DNA of 64,000 bases. It comes from Ensifer adhaerens. Its GTDB lineage: Bacteria; Pseudomonadota; Alphaproteobacteria; Rhizobiales; Rhizobiaceae. The stretch covers positions 868,001-932,000 of the forward strand of contig NZ_JABEKT010000002.1 in assembly GCF_013283195.1 (NCBI RefSeq), read 5' to 3'. Shown here one piece after another: positions 38,606 to 47,530 of this stretch. How positions within the stretch are numbered: position 1 is the stretch's first letter; each line of letters starts with the position of its first letter. Under the pieces are notes generated by a model that did not search any database, had not been told where the DNA came from, and saw nothing but the letters and a program-made list of their open reading frames with translations. The position numbers were made by a program, and so were the translations under genes.

Positions 38606-39037
38606 TCAGGCGGTCACAGCTGATGTGTCGACGACGACAAAATCATGTGTGATCGTCGCGGACTTGGCGAGCATGGCCGATGCCGAGCAGTATTTTTCCA
38701 GCGAGAGGGCAACGGCACGCTCGACCTTCTTTTCCGAAAGGCCGCGGCCTTTCACCACGAAATGCATATGGATGCGGGTAAAGACTTTCGGGTCCTCTTC
38801 GGCGCGGTCGGCGTCGAGTTCCACGGAGCAATCCTCGACCGGCTCGCGACCCTTTTCAAGGATATGAACCACGTCGTAGGCCGAGCAGCCGCCGGCGCCG
38901 ATCAGCATCAGTTCCATCGGGCTTGGGCCAGGCGTGCGCCCCTCCGGACCGGATGCCGTTCCCAGCACGATCTTGTGACCGCTGCCCGATTCGCCGACGA
39001 ATGTCCGCTCTTCAACCCATTTGATGCGTGCTTTCAT
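38606..39037 (-). CDS. OsmC family peroxiredoxin-like protein
   Basis: A 143-residue OsmC/YhfA-type protein. The two cysteines that reduce organic hydroperoxides in this fold appear as AGGCSAYDVVHIL and LEKYCSASAML, and the TPGPSPMELMLIGAGG helix start is typical. It probably detoxifies organic peroxides in the cytosol. It lies alone between the hybrid kinase and urtA. Function by family; no regulatory site seen. Confidence 0.88.
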   Translation of the reverse strand: MKARIKWVEERTFVGESGSGHKIVLGTASGPEGRTPGPSPMELMLIGAGGCSAYDVVHILEKGREPVEDCSVELDADRAEEDPKVFTRIHMHFVVKGRGLSEKKVERAVALSLEKYCSASAMLAKSATITHDFVVVDTSAVTA

Positions 39038-39168
39038 GGTCTTTCACCTGTGTTGTGATGCTCGTCGCGGCCGTGTGACCGTCGAACGCTTTTAATAGCC
39101 GTAAACATCATGTTGCGGCCAGACCGGTGTGGGGATTTCAGCGCCAACGCAGCGCCGCCAACTGCGCG

Positions 39169-39184
39169 TGGCCGGTCCGCTGCT
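39169..39184 (+). promoter_or_regulatory. Possible sigma-54 promoter of urtA
   Basis: TGGCCGGTCCGCTGCT has GG and GC ten bases apart, with the TGGC and TGCT parts of the -24/-12 consensus. It lies 133 bases before urtA. Urea uptake operons are often under nitrogen (NtrC/RpoN) control, which is why I flag it, but the match is weaker than that of dctA. Confidence 0.3.
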
Positions 39185-39316
39185 TCCGCTTTGCCCCCTC
39201 GACCTACGTAGAATGACGTATGTGCAGTGCAGCAGGACTGGCGGATGATCCCTCAAGCAACGGTCAAAAGGAACGAAGCCTCGTTGCGGCGATCAGAACG
39301 AGAGGGGTTCAATCAG

Positions 39317-40609
39317 ATGAATATCAAGGCACGCGTCACCGGCGCATTCCTGGCAACGATCCTGTCGACGACGGCATTCAACGGCGCCTTTGCCGCCGAC
39401 GACACGATCAAGGTCGGCATTCTGCATTCGCTGTCGGGCACCATGGCGATCTCCGAGACGACGCTCAAGGACGCCATGCTCATGCTCATCGACGAGCAGA
39501 ACAAGAAGGGCGGCCTGCTCGGCAAGAAATTGGAAGCTGTCGTCGTCGACCCGGCCTCCGATTGGCCGCTCTTTGCCGAAAAGGCACGTGAACTCGTTTC
39601 CGTCGACAAGGTTTCCGCCGTGTTCGGCTGCTGGACGTCGGTGTCGCGCAAATCCGTCCTGCCTGTTTTCGAGGAGTTGAATTCGATCCTCTTCTACCCC
39701 GTGCAGTACGAGGGCGAGGAAAGCCAGCGCAACGTCTTCTACACGGGTGCCGCGCCGAACCAGCAGGCTGTTCCGGCCGTCGACTACCTGATGGAAAACG
39801 AAAGCGTCGAGCGCTGGGTTCTGGCCGGCACCGACTACGTCTATCCCCGCACGACCAACAAGATCCTCGAAGCCTATCTCATCTCCAAGGGCGTGAAGCC
39901 CGAGGACATCATGATCAACTACACGCCGTTCGGTCATTCCGACTGGCAGACGATCGTGTCCGACATCAAGAAATTCGGTTCCGCCGGCAAGAAAACCGCC
40001 GTCGTCTCGACGATCAACGGCGACGCGAACGTGCCGTTCTACAAGGAGCTGGCGAACCAGGGCGTCAAGGCCGAGGATATCCCGGTTGTCGCCTTCTCCG
40101 TCGGCGAAGAGGAACTTGCCGGCCTCGATACGAAACCGCTCGTCGGTCATCTCGCCGCCTGGAACTACTTCCAGTCGGTCGACACCCCTGCCAATGCCGA
40201 GTTCATCAAGACCTGGAAGGCCTATACCAAGAACGACAAGCGCGTCACCAACGACCCGATGGAAGCCCATTACATCGGCTTCAACATGTGGCTGAAGGCG
40301 GTCGAAAAGGCAGGAACGACCGACACCGACGCGGTGCTTGATGCGATGATCGGCGTCTCGGTCCCCAATCTCTCCGGCGGCTATTCGACGATGATGCCGA
40401 ACCATCACATCACCAAACCGGTGCTGATCGGTGAAATCCAGAGCGACGGCCAGTTCGAGACGGTCTGGGAAACGCCCGGCCTCGTGGTCGGTGATGAATG
40501 GTCCGACTACCTGCCCGATTCCAAGGACCTGATCGCCGATTGGCGCGCACCGATGTCCTGCGGCAACTTCAACGTCGCCACCGGCAAGTGCGGCGGCAAG
40601 GGCTCCTGA
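39317..40609 (+). CDS. urtA: Urea ABC transporter substrate-binding protein UrtA
   Basis: Periplasmic urea/short-amide receptor of 430 residues. A signal peptide (NIKARVTGAFLATILSTTAF, cleavage near AFA) is followed by DDTIKVGILHSLSGTMAISE, the UrtA hallmark, with later PVQYEGEESQRNVFYTGA and the C-terminal WRAPMSCGNFNVATGKCGG cysteine pair. ATG 39317 is used; the upstream frame has no signal. First gene of urtABCDE. Confidence 0.95.
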   Translation: MNIKARVTGAFLATILSTTAFNGAFAADDTIKVGILHSLSGTMAISETTLKDAMLMLIDEQNKKGGLLGKKLEAVVVDPASDWPLFAEKARELVSVDKVSAVFGCWTSVSRKSVLPVFEELNSILFYPVQYEGEESQRNVFYTGAAPNQQAVPAVDYLMENESVERWVLAGTDYVYPRTTNKILEAYLISKGVKPEDIMINYTPFGHSDWQTIVSDIKKFGSAGKKTAVVSTINGDANVPFYKELANQGVKAEDIPVVAFSVGEEELAGLDTKPLVGHLAAWNYFQSVDTPANAEFIKTWKAYTKNDKRVTNDPMEAHYIGFNMWLKAVEKAGTTDTDAVLDAMIGVSVPNLSGGYSTMMPNHHITKPVLIGEIQSDGQFETVWETPGLVVGDEWSDYLPDSKDLIADWRAPMSCGNFNVATGKCGGKGS

Positions 40610-40686
40610 TTTCATCACCTAGGGATATTGCCGGGTGGCGCTGCTGCCCGGACAACCTTTGCATGACCAATCCATAGGCGGGCAGA

Positions 40687-40718
40687 CCCTTCGCCCGACG
40701 CTCCCGTCGGGCGAAGGG
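40687..40718 (+). promoter_or_regulatory. Hairpin between urtA and urtB
   Basis: A perfect 14-base stem, CCCTTCGCCCGACG and its complement with a CTCC loop. No T-run follows. It probably stabilises urtA mRNA or lowers expression of the membrane components relative to the binding protein. Confidence 0.75.
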
Positions 40719-40784
40719 ACCTTGAAATCCCACGCCGCCATTGCGGCGCTTGCCGCGGGCAAGCGAGACCCAAGCGAGAGGGCG

Positions 40785-42401
40785 ATGTATCGCATTCTGC
40801 AAACCCTGTTGATCACCCTTTGTCTGCTGGTTTCAGCCCACGTGACCGGGTTGCGCGCGGCAGACGATCTCTCAGCCTTGGTCAACGCGCTCGGGACAGC
40901 AAAGCTCTCCGAGCTCGACGATCGTATTGAAGCGCTTGCCAAGAGCGGCGATCCGCGGGTCATCCCGGTTCTCGAGGCGCTCGGCGAGGGCAATCTCTAC
41001 GCACGAAAAACCGATGGCAGCGTGTACCTCGCCACGGAGAAGGGCGGCAGTTTTGTTCTCGTCGATCCAGTCGATGGCGCGCAAGCCGGTGAAGTGCCGA
41101 AAGGCGAGTTGCAGAAGATCAAGGTCAATAATTCAGTCCGCCGCGCTGTTCGAAGCGCGCTCGGCGGTCTAACGCTTTTCAGCACGGATGCGGGCGCAAG
41201 GTTGAAGGCGGCGCAGTCCATGCGCCAGACCCCGAACGCCGACGCGCTAGAGGCGATCGACAAGGCGCTTGCCACTGAGAAGGACGGGGCGGTGCGCAAG
41301 AGCCTCGACGAGGCGCGCGCCGTGACGCTGCTTATCTCCGACCGTTCCGACGACGACAAGCGCGCAGCGATCAAGACGCTGGCCGAAAGCGGCGGTCGCG
41401 AGGCATTGGGCGTGCTGACCTCGGCACTTTCATCGGCGGATGCCAGCCTGAAGCCGGATATCGAAGCAGCCTTGCAGCGCATCGAGCAGGCGCAGGTCTT
41501 CTGGAACGCCGGCCAGAACGTCTGGTACGGCCTGTCGCTCGGCTCCGTGCTGCTCTTGGCGGCGATCGGCCTTGCCATCACCTTCGGCGTGATGGGCATC
41601 ATCAACATGGCGCATGGCGAGATGGTGATGCTCGGCGCCTATACGACGTTCCTGGTCCAGGACGTCATCCGCACGTCCTATCCTGAACTCTTCGACTGGT
41701 CGCTCACGATTGCCTTGCCGCTCGCCTTTCTCGTCACCGGGATCATCGGCCTTGCCATCGAGCGCAGTGTCATCCGCTTTCTCTATGGGCGGCCGCTCGA
41801 AACGCTGCTGGCCACCTGGGGGATCTCGCTGATCCTGCAGCAGGCGGTCCGGTCAATCTTCGGGCCGACCAACCGCGAGGTCGGCAACCCCTCCTGGATG
41901 GCCGGTGCCTTCGAACTCGGCGGTCTGACAATCACCTGGAACCGGCTCTGGATCATCGTCTTCGCGCTGGCTGTCTTTGCCGCATTGCTGTTCCTCCTGA
42001 AAAGAACGTCGATGGGCCTCAGGATGCGGGCCGTCACCCAAAACCGCCGCATGGCATCATCCATGGGTATTCGCACCCCCCTGGTCGATGCCCTGACCTT
42101 TGCGCTCGGCTCCGGCATCGCCGGCATGGCAGGCGTAGCGCTGTCGCAGATCGACAATGTCTCGCCCAATCTCGGCCAGGGCTATATCATCGACAGCTTC
42201 ATGGTCGTGGTCTTCGGCGGCGTCGGCAATCTCTGGGGTACGCTGGTCGGCGCCTTTTCGCTCGGCATCCTCAACAAGTTCCTTGAGCCCTATGCCGGTG
42301 CCGTCCTCGGCAAGATCCTCGTGCTCGTGCTCATCATCCTCTTCATCCAGAAGAAGCCGCGCGGCCTCTTCGCACTCAAGGGAAGGGCGGTGGAAGCATG
42401 A
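40785..42401 (+). CDS. urtB: Urea ABC transporter permease UrtB
   Basis: A branched-chain amino acid-type permease of 538 residues. The first 240 residues form a signal-like helix and a periplasmic alpha-helical extension (SALVNALGTAKLSELDDRIE, IKTLAESGGREALGVLTSAL, HEAT-like), a normal feature of UrtB. The LivH-like core of about eight helices begins at VWYGLSLGSVLLLAA and includes GIINMAHGEMVMLGAY. ATG 40785 is preceded by GAGAGGG. It overlaps urtC by four bases (ATGA). Confidence 0.93.
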   Translation: MYRILQTLLITLCLLVSAHVTGLRAADDLSALVNALGTAKLSELDDRIEALAKSGDPRVIPVLEALGEGNLYARKTDGSVYLATEKGGSFVLVDPVDGAQAGEVPKGELQKIKVNNSVRRAVRSALGGLTLFSTDAGARLKAAQSMRQTPNADALEAIDKALATEKDGAVRKSLDEARAVTLLISDRSDDDKRAAIKTLAESGGREALGVLTSALSSADASLKPDIEAALQRIEQAQVFWNAGQNVWYGLSLGSVLLLAAIGLAITFGVMGIINMAHGEMVMLGAYTTFLVQDVIRTSYPELFDWSLTIALPLAFLVTGIIGLAIERSVIRFLYGRPLETLLATWGISLILQQAVRSIFGPTNREVGNPSWMAGAFELGGLTITWNRLWIIVFALAVFAALLFLLKRTSMGLRMRAVTQNRRMASSMGIRTPLVDALTFALGSGIAGMAGVALSQIDNVSPNLGQGYIIDSFMVVVFGGVGNLWGTLVGAFSLGILNKFLEPYAGAVLGKILVLVLIILFIQKKPRGLFALKGRAVEA

Positions 42402-43561
42402 TCACCTCGTTTCTGCTCAGGTCGCTCGACCGCAGCATCGTCACCGTCGTGGCGATCCTGCTTGGTCTTGCCGTCGCCATTCCGGCGCTCAACCTTTTGA
42501 CGGCGCCGGATCATCCGCTGCACGTGCCGACCTATCTGGTGTCGCTGTTCGGCAAGTACCTGACCTATGCGCTTCTGGCGCTGGCGCTCGATCTCGTTTG
42601 GGGCTTCTGCGGCATCCTCTCGCTCGGCCATGCGGCCTTCTTCGCGCTCGGCGGCTACGCCATGGGCATGTATCTGATGCGCCAGATCGGCGCGCGCGGC
42701 TCCTACGGCAATCCGATGCTGCCGGACTTCATGGTGTTCCTCAACTGGAAGGAATTGCCCTGGTTCTGGCAGGGCTTCGACATGTTCTGGTTTGCCGCCC
42801 TGATGGTGGTGCTGGTGCCCGGGCTGCTCGCTTTCGTTTTCGGCTGGTTTGCCTTCCGCTCGCGGGTCAACGGCGTCTATCTTTCGATCATCACCCAGGC
42901 GATGACCTATGCGCTGCTGCTTGCCTTCTTTCGCAACGACATGGGGTTTGGCGGCAACAACGGCCTGACCGACTTCAAGGATATTCTTGGCTTCAACATC
43001 CAGGCGCCCGGTACGCGCGCCGCCCTTTTTGCCGCATCTGCCGTGACGCTCGCCTTGTGCCTGGTGCTGACGACGGCGATCGTTCGCTCGAAATACGGCA
43101 AGGTGCTGGTCGCCGTCCGCGATGCCGAAAGCCGCACGCGGTTCCTCGGCTACCGCGTCGAGCATATCAAGCTCTTCGCCTTCACCGTCTCGGCGATGAT
43201 GGCGGGCATTGCCGGCGCGCTTTACGTGCCACAGGTCGGGATCATCAATCCCGGCGAGTTCGAGCCCGGCAACTCCATCGAGGTCGTCATCTGGACGGCG
43301 GTCGGCGGGCGCGGCACGCTGATCGGGCCGATCGTCGGCGCGATCCTCGTCAATGGCGGCAAGAGCATCTTCACTGCCGCCTTTCCGGAGTTCTGGCTGT
43401 TTGCGCTCGGCGGGCTCTTTGTCTTCGTCACGCTCTTCCTGCCGAAGGGCGTGGTCGGCACGGTGAGCGCCTATCTCGCCCGTCGCAAGGCGCACCGCCG
43501 GGCGGCGGATGCAGAGAATGCGCGCGACAACCTCGTCGCAGAACCGATGGCAGCGGAGTGA
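42398..43561 (+). CDS. urtC: Urea ABC transporter permease UrtC
   Basis: A LivM-type permease of 387 residues with about nine or ten membrane helices. The signature DLVWGFCGILSLGHAAFFAL and the coupling loop VAVRDAESRTRFLGYRVEH are present. Its start overlaps the urtB stop (ATGA), and urtD begins five bases after its stop, so translation is coupled along the operon. Confidence 0.94.
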   Translation: MITSFLLRSLDRSIVTVVAILLGLAVAIPALNLLTAPDHPLHVPTYLVSLFGKYLTYALLALALDLVWGFCGILSLGHAAFFALGGYAMGMYLMRQIGARGSYGNPMLPDFMVFLNWKELPWFWQGFDMFWFAALMVVLVPGLLAFVFGWFAFRSRVNGVYLSIITQAMTYALLLAFFRNDMGFGGNNGLTDFKDILGFNIQAPGTRAALFAASAVTLALCLVLTTAIVRSKYGKVLVAVRDAESRTRFLGYRVEHIKLFAFTVSAMMAGIAGALYVPQVGIINPGEFEPGNSIEVVIWTAVGGRGTLIGPIVGAILVNGGKSIFTAAFPEFWLFALGGLFVFVTLFLPKGVVGTVSAYLARRKAHRRAADAENARDNLVAEPMAAE

Positions 43562-43566
43562 TCGCG

Positions 43567-44331
43567 ATGATCCAGACGATCAATCAGACAAAGCCGAAAA
43601 GCCTCCTCTATCTCGACGGCGTCTCCGTCTCCTTCGACGGCTTCAAGGCGCTGAATTCGCTCTCCTTCGTGATCGAGCCGGGCGAACTGCGTGCCATCAT
43701 CGGCCCGAACGGTGCCGGCAAGACGACGATGATGGACATCATTACCGGCAAGACGCGCCCGGATGAGGGGCAAGTCTTCTTCAAGGGCGACATCGATCTC
43801 ACCCAACGGGACGAAGCCGAGATTGCCAATCTCGGCATCGGCCGCAAGTTCCAGAAGCCGACGGTGTTTGAGAGCCACACCATCTGGGACAATCTGGAAC
43901 TGGCGCTCAATCGCCGTCGCGGCGTCTTTCCGACGCTTTTCTATCGCCTGACGGCGGACGACAAGGCGAGGATCGAGGAGATCCTGTCGACCGTTCGGCT
44001 CAGCGCGCGCCGTGACGATCTTGCCGCCAACCTGTCACATGGACAGAAGCAATGGCTGGAGATCGGCATGCTCCTGGCGCAGGAGCCGGAGTTGCTTTTG
44101 GTCGATGAGCCCGTGGCCGGAATGACCGATGCCGAGACAGCCGAAACGGCGATCCTGCTGAAGGAAATCGCCAGGACCCGCTCGGTCGTCGTCGTCGAGC
44201 ACGACATGGGCTTCATCCGCGAGCTTGGCGTCAAGGTCACATGCCTCGCCGAAGGCTCGGTGCTCGCAGAAGGTTCGATCGATTTCGTCAGCAGCGATCC
44301 GAAGGTCATCGAAAACTATCTCGGCCGCTGA
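43567..44331 (+). CDS. urtD: Urea ABC transporter ATPase UrtD
   Basis: A LivG-type ATPase of 254 residues: Walker A IIGPNGAGKTTMMDIITG, Q-loop region GRKFQKPTVF, signature LSHGQKQWLEIGM and Walker B LLLVDEPVAGM. The signature LSHGQ in place of LSGGQ is characteristic of UrtD. ATG 43567 is the functional start; the frame extends far upstream only through urtC. Confidence 0.94.
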   Translation: MIQTINQTKPKSLLYLDGVSVSFDGFKALNSLSFVIEPGELRAIIGPNGAGKTTMMDIITGKTRPDEGQVFFKGDIDLTQRDEAEIANLGIGRKFQKPTVFESHTIWDNLELALNRRRGVFPTLFYRLTADDKARIEEILSTVRLSARRDDLAANLSHGQKQWLEIGMLLAQEPELLLVDEPVAGMTDAETAETAILLKEIARTRSVVVVEHDMGFIRELGVKVTCLAEGSVLAEGSIDFVSSDPKVIENYLGR

Positions 44332-44371
44332 CCGCGGCTCCACGATAAGCGCGAAGGGAAAGGACGCCTCC

Positions 44372-45067
44372 ATGCTGAGCGTCGAAAACGTCAATCTCCA
44401 CTATGGTGCCGCACAGGCGCTGCGCAACGTCTCGATCGAGGCGCCTATGGGCAAGATCACCTGCGTTCTCGGTCGCAATGGTGTCGGCAAGTCGAGCTTG
44501 CTTCGGGCCATCACCGGACAACATCCGGTCAGCGCCGGGGCGATCGCCTTCAATGGGGTGGCGCTCGGCGGTATGGCGCCCTATCGCCGTGCCAAGGAGG
44601 GCATCGGTTACGTGCCGCAGGGCCGCGAGATCTTTCCGCTGCTGACCGTCAAGGAAAACCTGGAAACCGGTTATGCGCCGGTGAAGCGCGCGGACCGTTC
44701 GATACCGGAGGACGTCTTCAACCTGTTCCCCGTGCTCCGCTCGATGCTGGGGCGGCGCGGCGGCGATCTCTCGGGCGGTCAGCAGCAGCAACTGGCGATC
44801 GGCCGGGCGCTCGTCACCCGTCCGCGCATCCTGGTGCTCGACGAGCCGACCGAGGGGATCCAGCCCTCGATCATCAAGGATATCGGCCGGGCGATCCGCT
44901 ATCTCCGGGATTCGACGGGCATGGCGATCCTGCTGGTCGAGCAGTATCTCGATTTCTGCCGCGAACTGGCGGACCATGTCTACATCATGGACCGCGGCGC
45001 CGTGGTGCATGCTGGGCCGCCGGAGACGCTGGACACAGTCGAGGCCCGGCGCCACCTCACGGTCTAG
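44372..45067 (+). CDS. urtE: Urea ABC transporter ATPase UrtE
   Basis: A LivF-type ATPase of 231 residues: Walker A VLGRNGVGKSSLLRAITG, YVPQGREIFPLLTVKENLE, signature LSGGQQQQLAIGRAL and Walker B ILVLDEPTEGIQPSII, which is the usual UrtE form. ATG 44372 is preceded by GGGAAAGGA. It is last in the operon; no urease gene follows, and the next gene is convergent. Confidence 0.94.
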   Translation: MLSVENVNLHYGAAQALRNVSIEAPMGKITCVLGRNGVGKSSLLRAITGQHPVSAGAIAFNGVALGGMAPYRRAKEGIGYVPQGREIFPLLTVKENLETGYAPVKRADRSIPEDVFNLFPVLRSMLGRRGGDLSGGQQQQLAIGRALVTRPRILVLDEPTEGIQPSIIKDIGRAIRYLRDSTGMAILLVEQYLDFCRELADHVYIMDRGAVVHAGPPETLDTVEARRHLTV

Positions 45068-45129
45068 CGGAAACGCTCTCTGGCCCATCTCCTGATGGAA
45101 AATCGTTTCGCACGTATTCTGGGAATGCC

Positions 45130-46383
45130 TTAGTCGCCATATTCGATGATCGCGAGCCCGGCATTGTAGTCGGTGGCATAGATGATTCCGGCGGCATCGA
45201 CGAAGATGTCGGCCGACTGGATGACGCGCGGGCGCCCGGCACGCCGGTCGGTCATTTCGCTCGGGCCGGCCGGAACCAGCGCTCCCGTCTCGCGCGGGCG
45301 GTAGGGGTCGGTGATGTCGAAGGCGCGGATGCCGGCATTCTGCCATGTGGCGAAAATCAGCGTTTCCGAGACGAAGGAGCCCGGGCGGTTTTCGTGCAGG
45401 TTGTGCGGGCCGAAATGTCCGCCCTTGGCGACGTAGTCGGCCTCCGCGGGGATTGGGAACGTCGAGATGCTGACCGGGTTCGTGGGTTCGCGGATATCGA
45501 AGATCCAGGTGTGCTTGCGGCCGTCTTCTTCGTGATCGAGCACAGCCTCGTCGGCAACGACGAGCAGGTCGCGGCCCGGCAGCGGCAACGGCGAGTGCGT
45601 TCCGCCGCCAAAGGGCGGCGACCAGTTGCGATGGGCGATCAGCTTCGGGTTGGCATGATCCTTGATGTCGAGGAGCGTCAGGCCGCCATCGCGCCAGCAG
45701 GCATAGGCCGTGTCGCCGGAAACCAGCGCATGGTGCAGCGCATAGCGCTTGCCATCCGGCGCCGTCGACACTTCTCCGGCCGCCTTGTTCATGCCCGGCA
45801 GCCACCAGCGGCCGACAATTTCGGGCCGGGTCGGATCTGCCATGTCGATGGTGACGAAGATGTAGTCGGTAAAGCCGTCGAACAGCGCCGAGGCATAGGC
45901 GTAGCGGCCGCCGACATACCAGAGGCGATGGAAGCCGACGCCATCGATCGTGAGTTCGCCGATCTTGCGCGGGCGGTCGGGAACGGAAATGTCGAAGACC
46001 GACATACCGGCGCTCCAGGCGCGCTTGCGGCCGCTGCCCGCGACCGTGTCTCCGACGGACTTTGTGTAGTAGGTCTTTTCATCCGCGAAGGTCTCGACAT
46101 CGGCGAACAGGTCGAGTGCATTGATGACCAGGAGCAGGTCATCATGGGTCTGCAGGTGGATGTTCCAGGTGTTGGCCGGTGCCGGCACGTAGGTGACCGC
46201 ACCCGGCTTTTTCGGGTCGCGCACGTCGACGATCGAAAACCCTTGCGACCAGGGATGGGCGACATAGGCAAAGCCCCGATGCACCATCAGTTGCAGACCG
46301 TCGCCGCGTCCGCCGATCGGCGAATGGCCGATCAGTTTCATGTTGTTTGTGAAATCGGGCGTGGGAAGGTCGATGCTGCTCAT
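45130..46383 (-). CDS. LVIVD-repeat beta-propeller protein
   Basis: A 417-residue cytosolic protein without signal peptide. It is built of repeated blade-like units, each with the pattern G-x-x-V/I-x-D-V/I-x-x-P-x-x-P: GFSIVDVRDPKKPG, GMSVFDISVPDRPRKIG, GLTLLDIKDHANPK, TWIFDIREPTNPV and GIRAFDITDPYRPRETG. Several histidines cluster at conserved loops (GTHSPLPLPGRD, FGPHNLHENRPG), hinting at a metal site. It is the last gene behind a sugar-type ABC transporter operon and probably acts on the imported compound. The activity is unknown. Confidence 0.75.
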   Translation of the reverse strand: MSSIDLPTPDFTNNMKLIGHSPIGGRGDGLQLMVHRGFAYVAHPWSQGFSIVDVRDPKKPGAVTYVPAPANTWNIHLQTHDDLLLVINALDLFADVETFADEKTYYTKSVGDTVAGSGRKRAWSAGMSVFDISVPDRPRKIGELTIDGVGFHRLWYVGGRYAYASALFDGFTDYIFVTIDMADPTRPEIVGRWWLPGMNKAAGEVSTAPDGKRYALHHALVSGDTAYACWRDGGLTLLDIKDHANPKLIAHRNWSPPFGGGTHSPLPLPGRDLLVVADEAVLDHEEDGRKHTWIFDIREPTNPVSISTFPIPAEADYVAKGGHFGPHNLHENRPGSFVSETLIFATWQNAGIRAFDITDPYRPRETGALVPAGPSEMTDRRAGRPRVIQSADIFVDAAGIIYATDYNAGLAIIEYGD

Positions 46384-46454
46384 GGTCTTTCCTGTCTCAG
46401 TCTTTGGAAAAAAGCGCCGCGCAGATGGGCGCGGCGCCTCTCTGTCATTCGCGA

Positions 46455-47498
46455 TCAGTTGGTGGCCGAGGGGATCCACTCGGCGGTCGCGGCATCGCTC
46501 TTGCGGAAGGCCGGAAATTTCTCCTGCAGGTCCTCGACCGTCTTGATCTCGCCCTTGGCAAGATCGTCATGGGTGACGAGGGTCGGCTGCAGTAGCACCG
46601 AGGTCCCGGGGAACTGGCCGGCAATCGCAAGCGAAACGGCGCGCACCGAGACTTCGCCGACGACGGCGGCGTTGGTGGCAGCCGTTGCCTGCCAGGCGCT
46701 GTCGGGCTCGTTCATCAGCTGGATATCTGCGGTCGAGATGTCGACGCCGTAGATCTTCACCTTGCTGGCAACACCCAGTTCGTCGATCGCGAGCTTCACG
46801 CCCTTGGCGAACTCGTCCCAGGGGGTGAAAATGACGGAAATATCCGGGTTTGCGGTCAGCACGGCCTTTGTCTGGTCGGCGACGGAAGCCGGAACCGTGT
46901 CGTTGACGACGCCCCAGTTGGCCTTTTCCGTCAGGTTGTGCTTGGCGACGAAGTCTTTCCAGACCGCGTAGCGACGGTCGAGCGGCGCGAAGCCGGCGAC
47001 ATAGACGGCGCCACCGACGAAGCCGTCACCCTTGTCCTTGACGGCCTGCTCCAGAACCAGGCGGGCCATGTCCTTGTCGCTCTGCTCGATCTGCGGGATC
47101 TGAGGGTTGTCGAGGTTGACGTCATAGGCGACGACCTTGATGCCGGCGTCGAGCGCTTTCTGCGCCACGTCCTTAAGCACCTCCGGACGGCCATTGTTGA
47201 TGATGATGCCATCGACGCCGAGGTTGATCGCCTGCTCGATGAGGCTGCGCTGGGTGTCGTTGTCGTTGCGTGCCTGCGAGACCGTCAGGTTGACGTGCAG
47301 CGCGTCCGCCTGGCGCTTGACGCCGGCCTCGAAGGCCTGCAGCCAGTCGCCGCCGCCGAGGAAGCTGACGACGGCAATGTCGACGTCACCCTTGTCGAAC
47401 GGCGCAGGCGCGCCGTCGATTCCGGCGGAAAAGGCGGTGCTCGCCACCAGCGAAGCGGCAACGAGGCCACCGAGAAGCGTGCGCGTCAGATGTTTCAT
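46455..47498 (-). CDS. Periplasmic substrate-binding protein of sugar-type ABC system
   Basis: A type 1 periplasmic binding protein of 347 residues with a signal peptide (TRTLLGGLVAASLVASTAFS). After it, GAPAPFDKGDVDIAVVSFLG opens the domain; VYVAGFAPLDRR and SVIFTPWDEFAKGVKLAIDE are shared almost word for word with the protein at 50385. It is third in the ATPase-permease-binding protein-LVIVD operon. The substrate is unknown; a sugar or sugar-like compound is expected from the family. Confidence 0.87.
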   Translation of the reverse strand: MKHLTRTLLGGLVAASLVASTAFSAGIDGAPAPFDKGDVDIAVVSFLGGGDWLQAFEAGVKRQADALHVNLTVSQARNDNDTQRSLIEQAINLGVDGIIINNGRPEVLKDVAQKALDAGIKVVAYDVNLDNPQIPQIEQSDKDMARLVLEQAVKDKGDGFVGGAVYVAGFAPLDRRYAVWKDFVAKHNLTEKANWGVVNDTVPASVADQTKAVLTANPDISVIFTPWDEFAKGVKLAIDELGVASKVKIYGVDISTADIQLMNEPDSAWQATAATNAAVVGEVSVRAVSLAIAGQFPGTSVLLQPTLVTHDDLAKGEIKTVEDLQEKFPAFRKSDAATAEWIPSATN

Positions 47499-47530
47499 GG
47501 TCAATATCCTCACTCTGTTTGAAGGGATGG

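Noticed and set aside
45130-46383. LVIVD protein considered as methanethiol oxidase (SBP56 type)
   Set aside because: The beta-propeller form and histidine loops are reminiscent, but the signature blocks of that family are not seen and there is no export signal.
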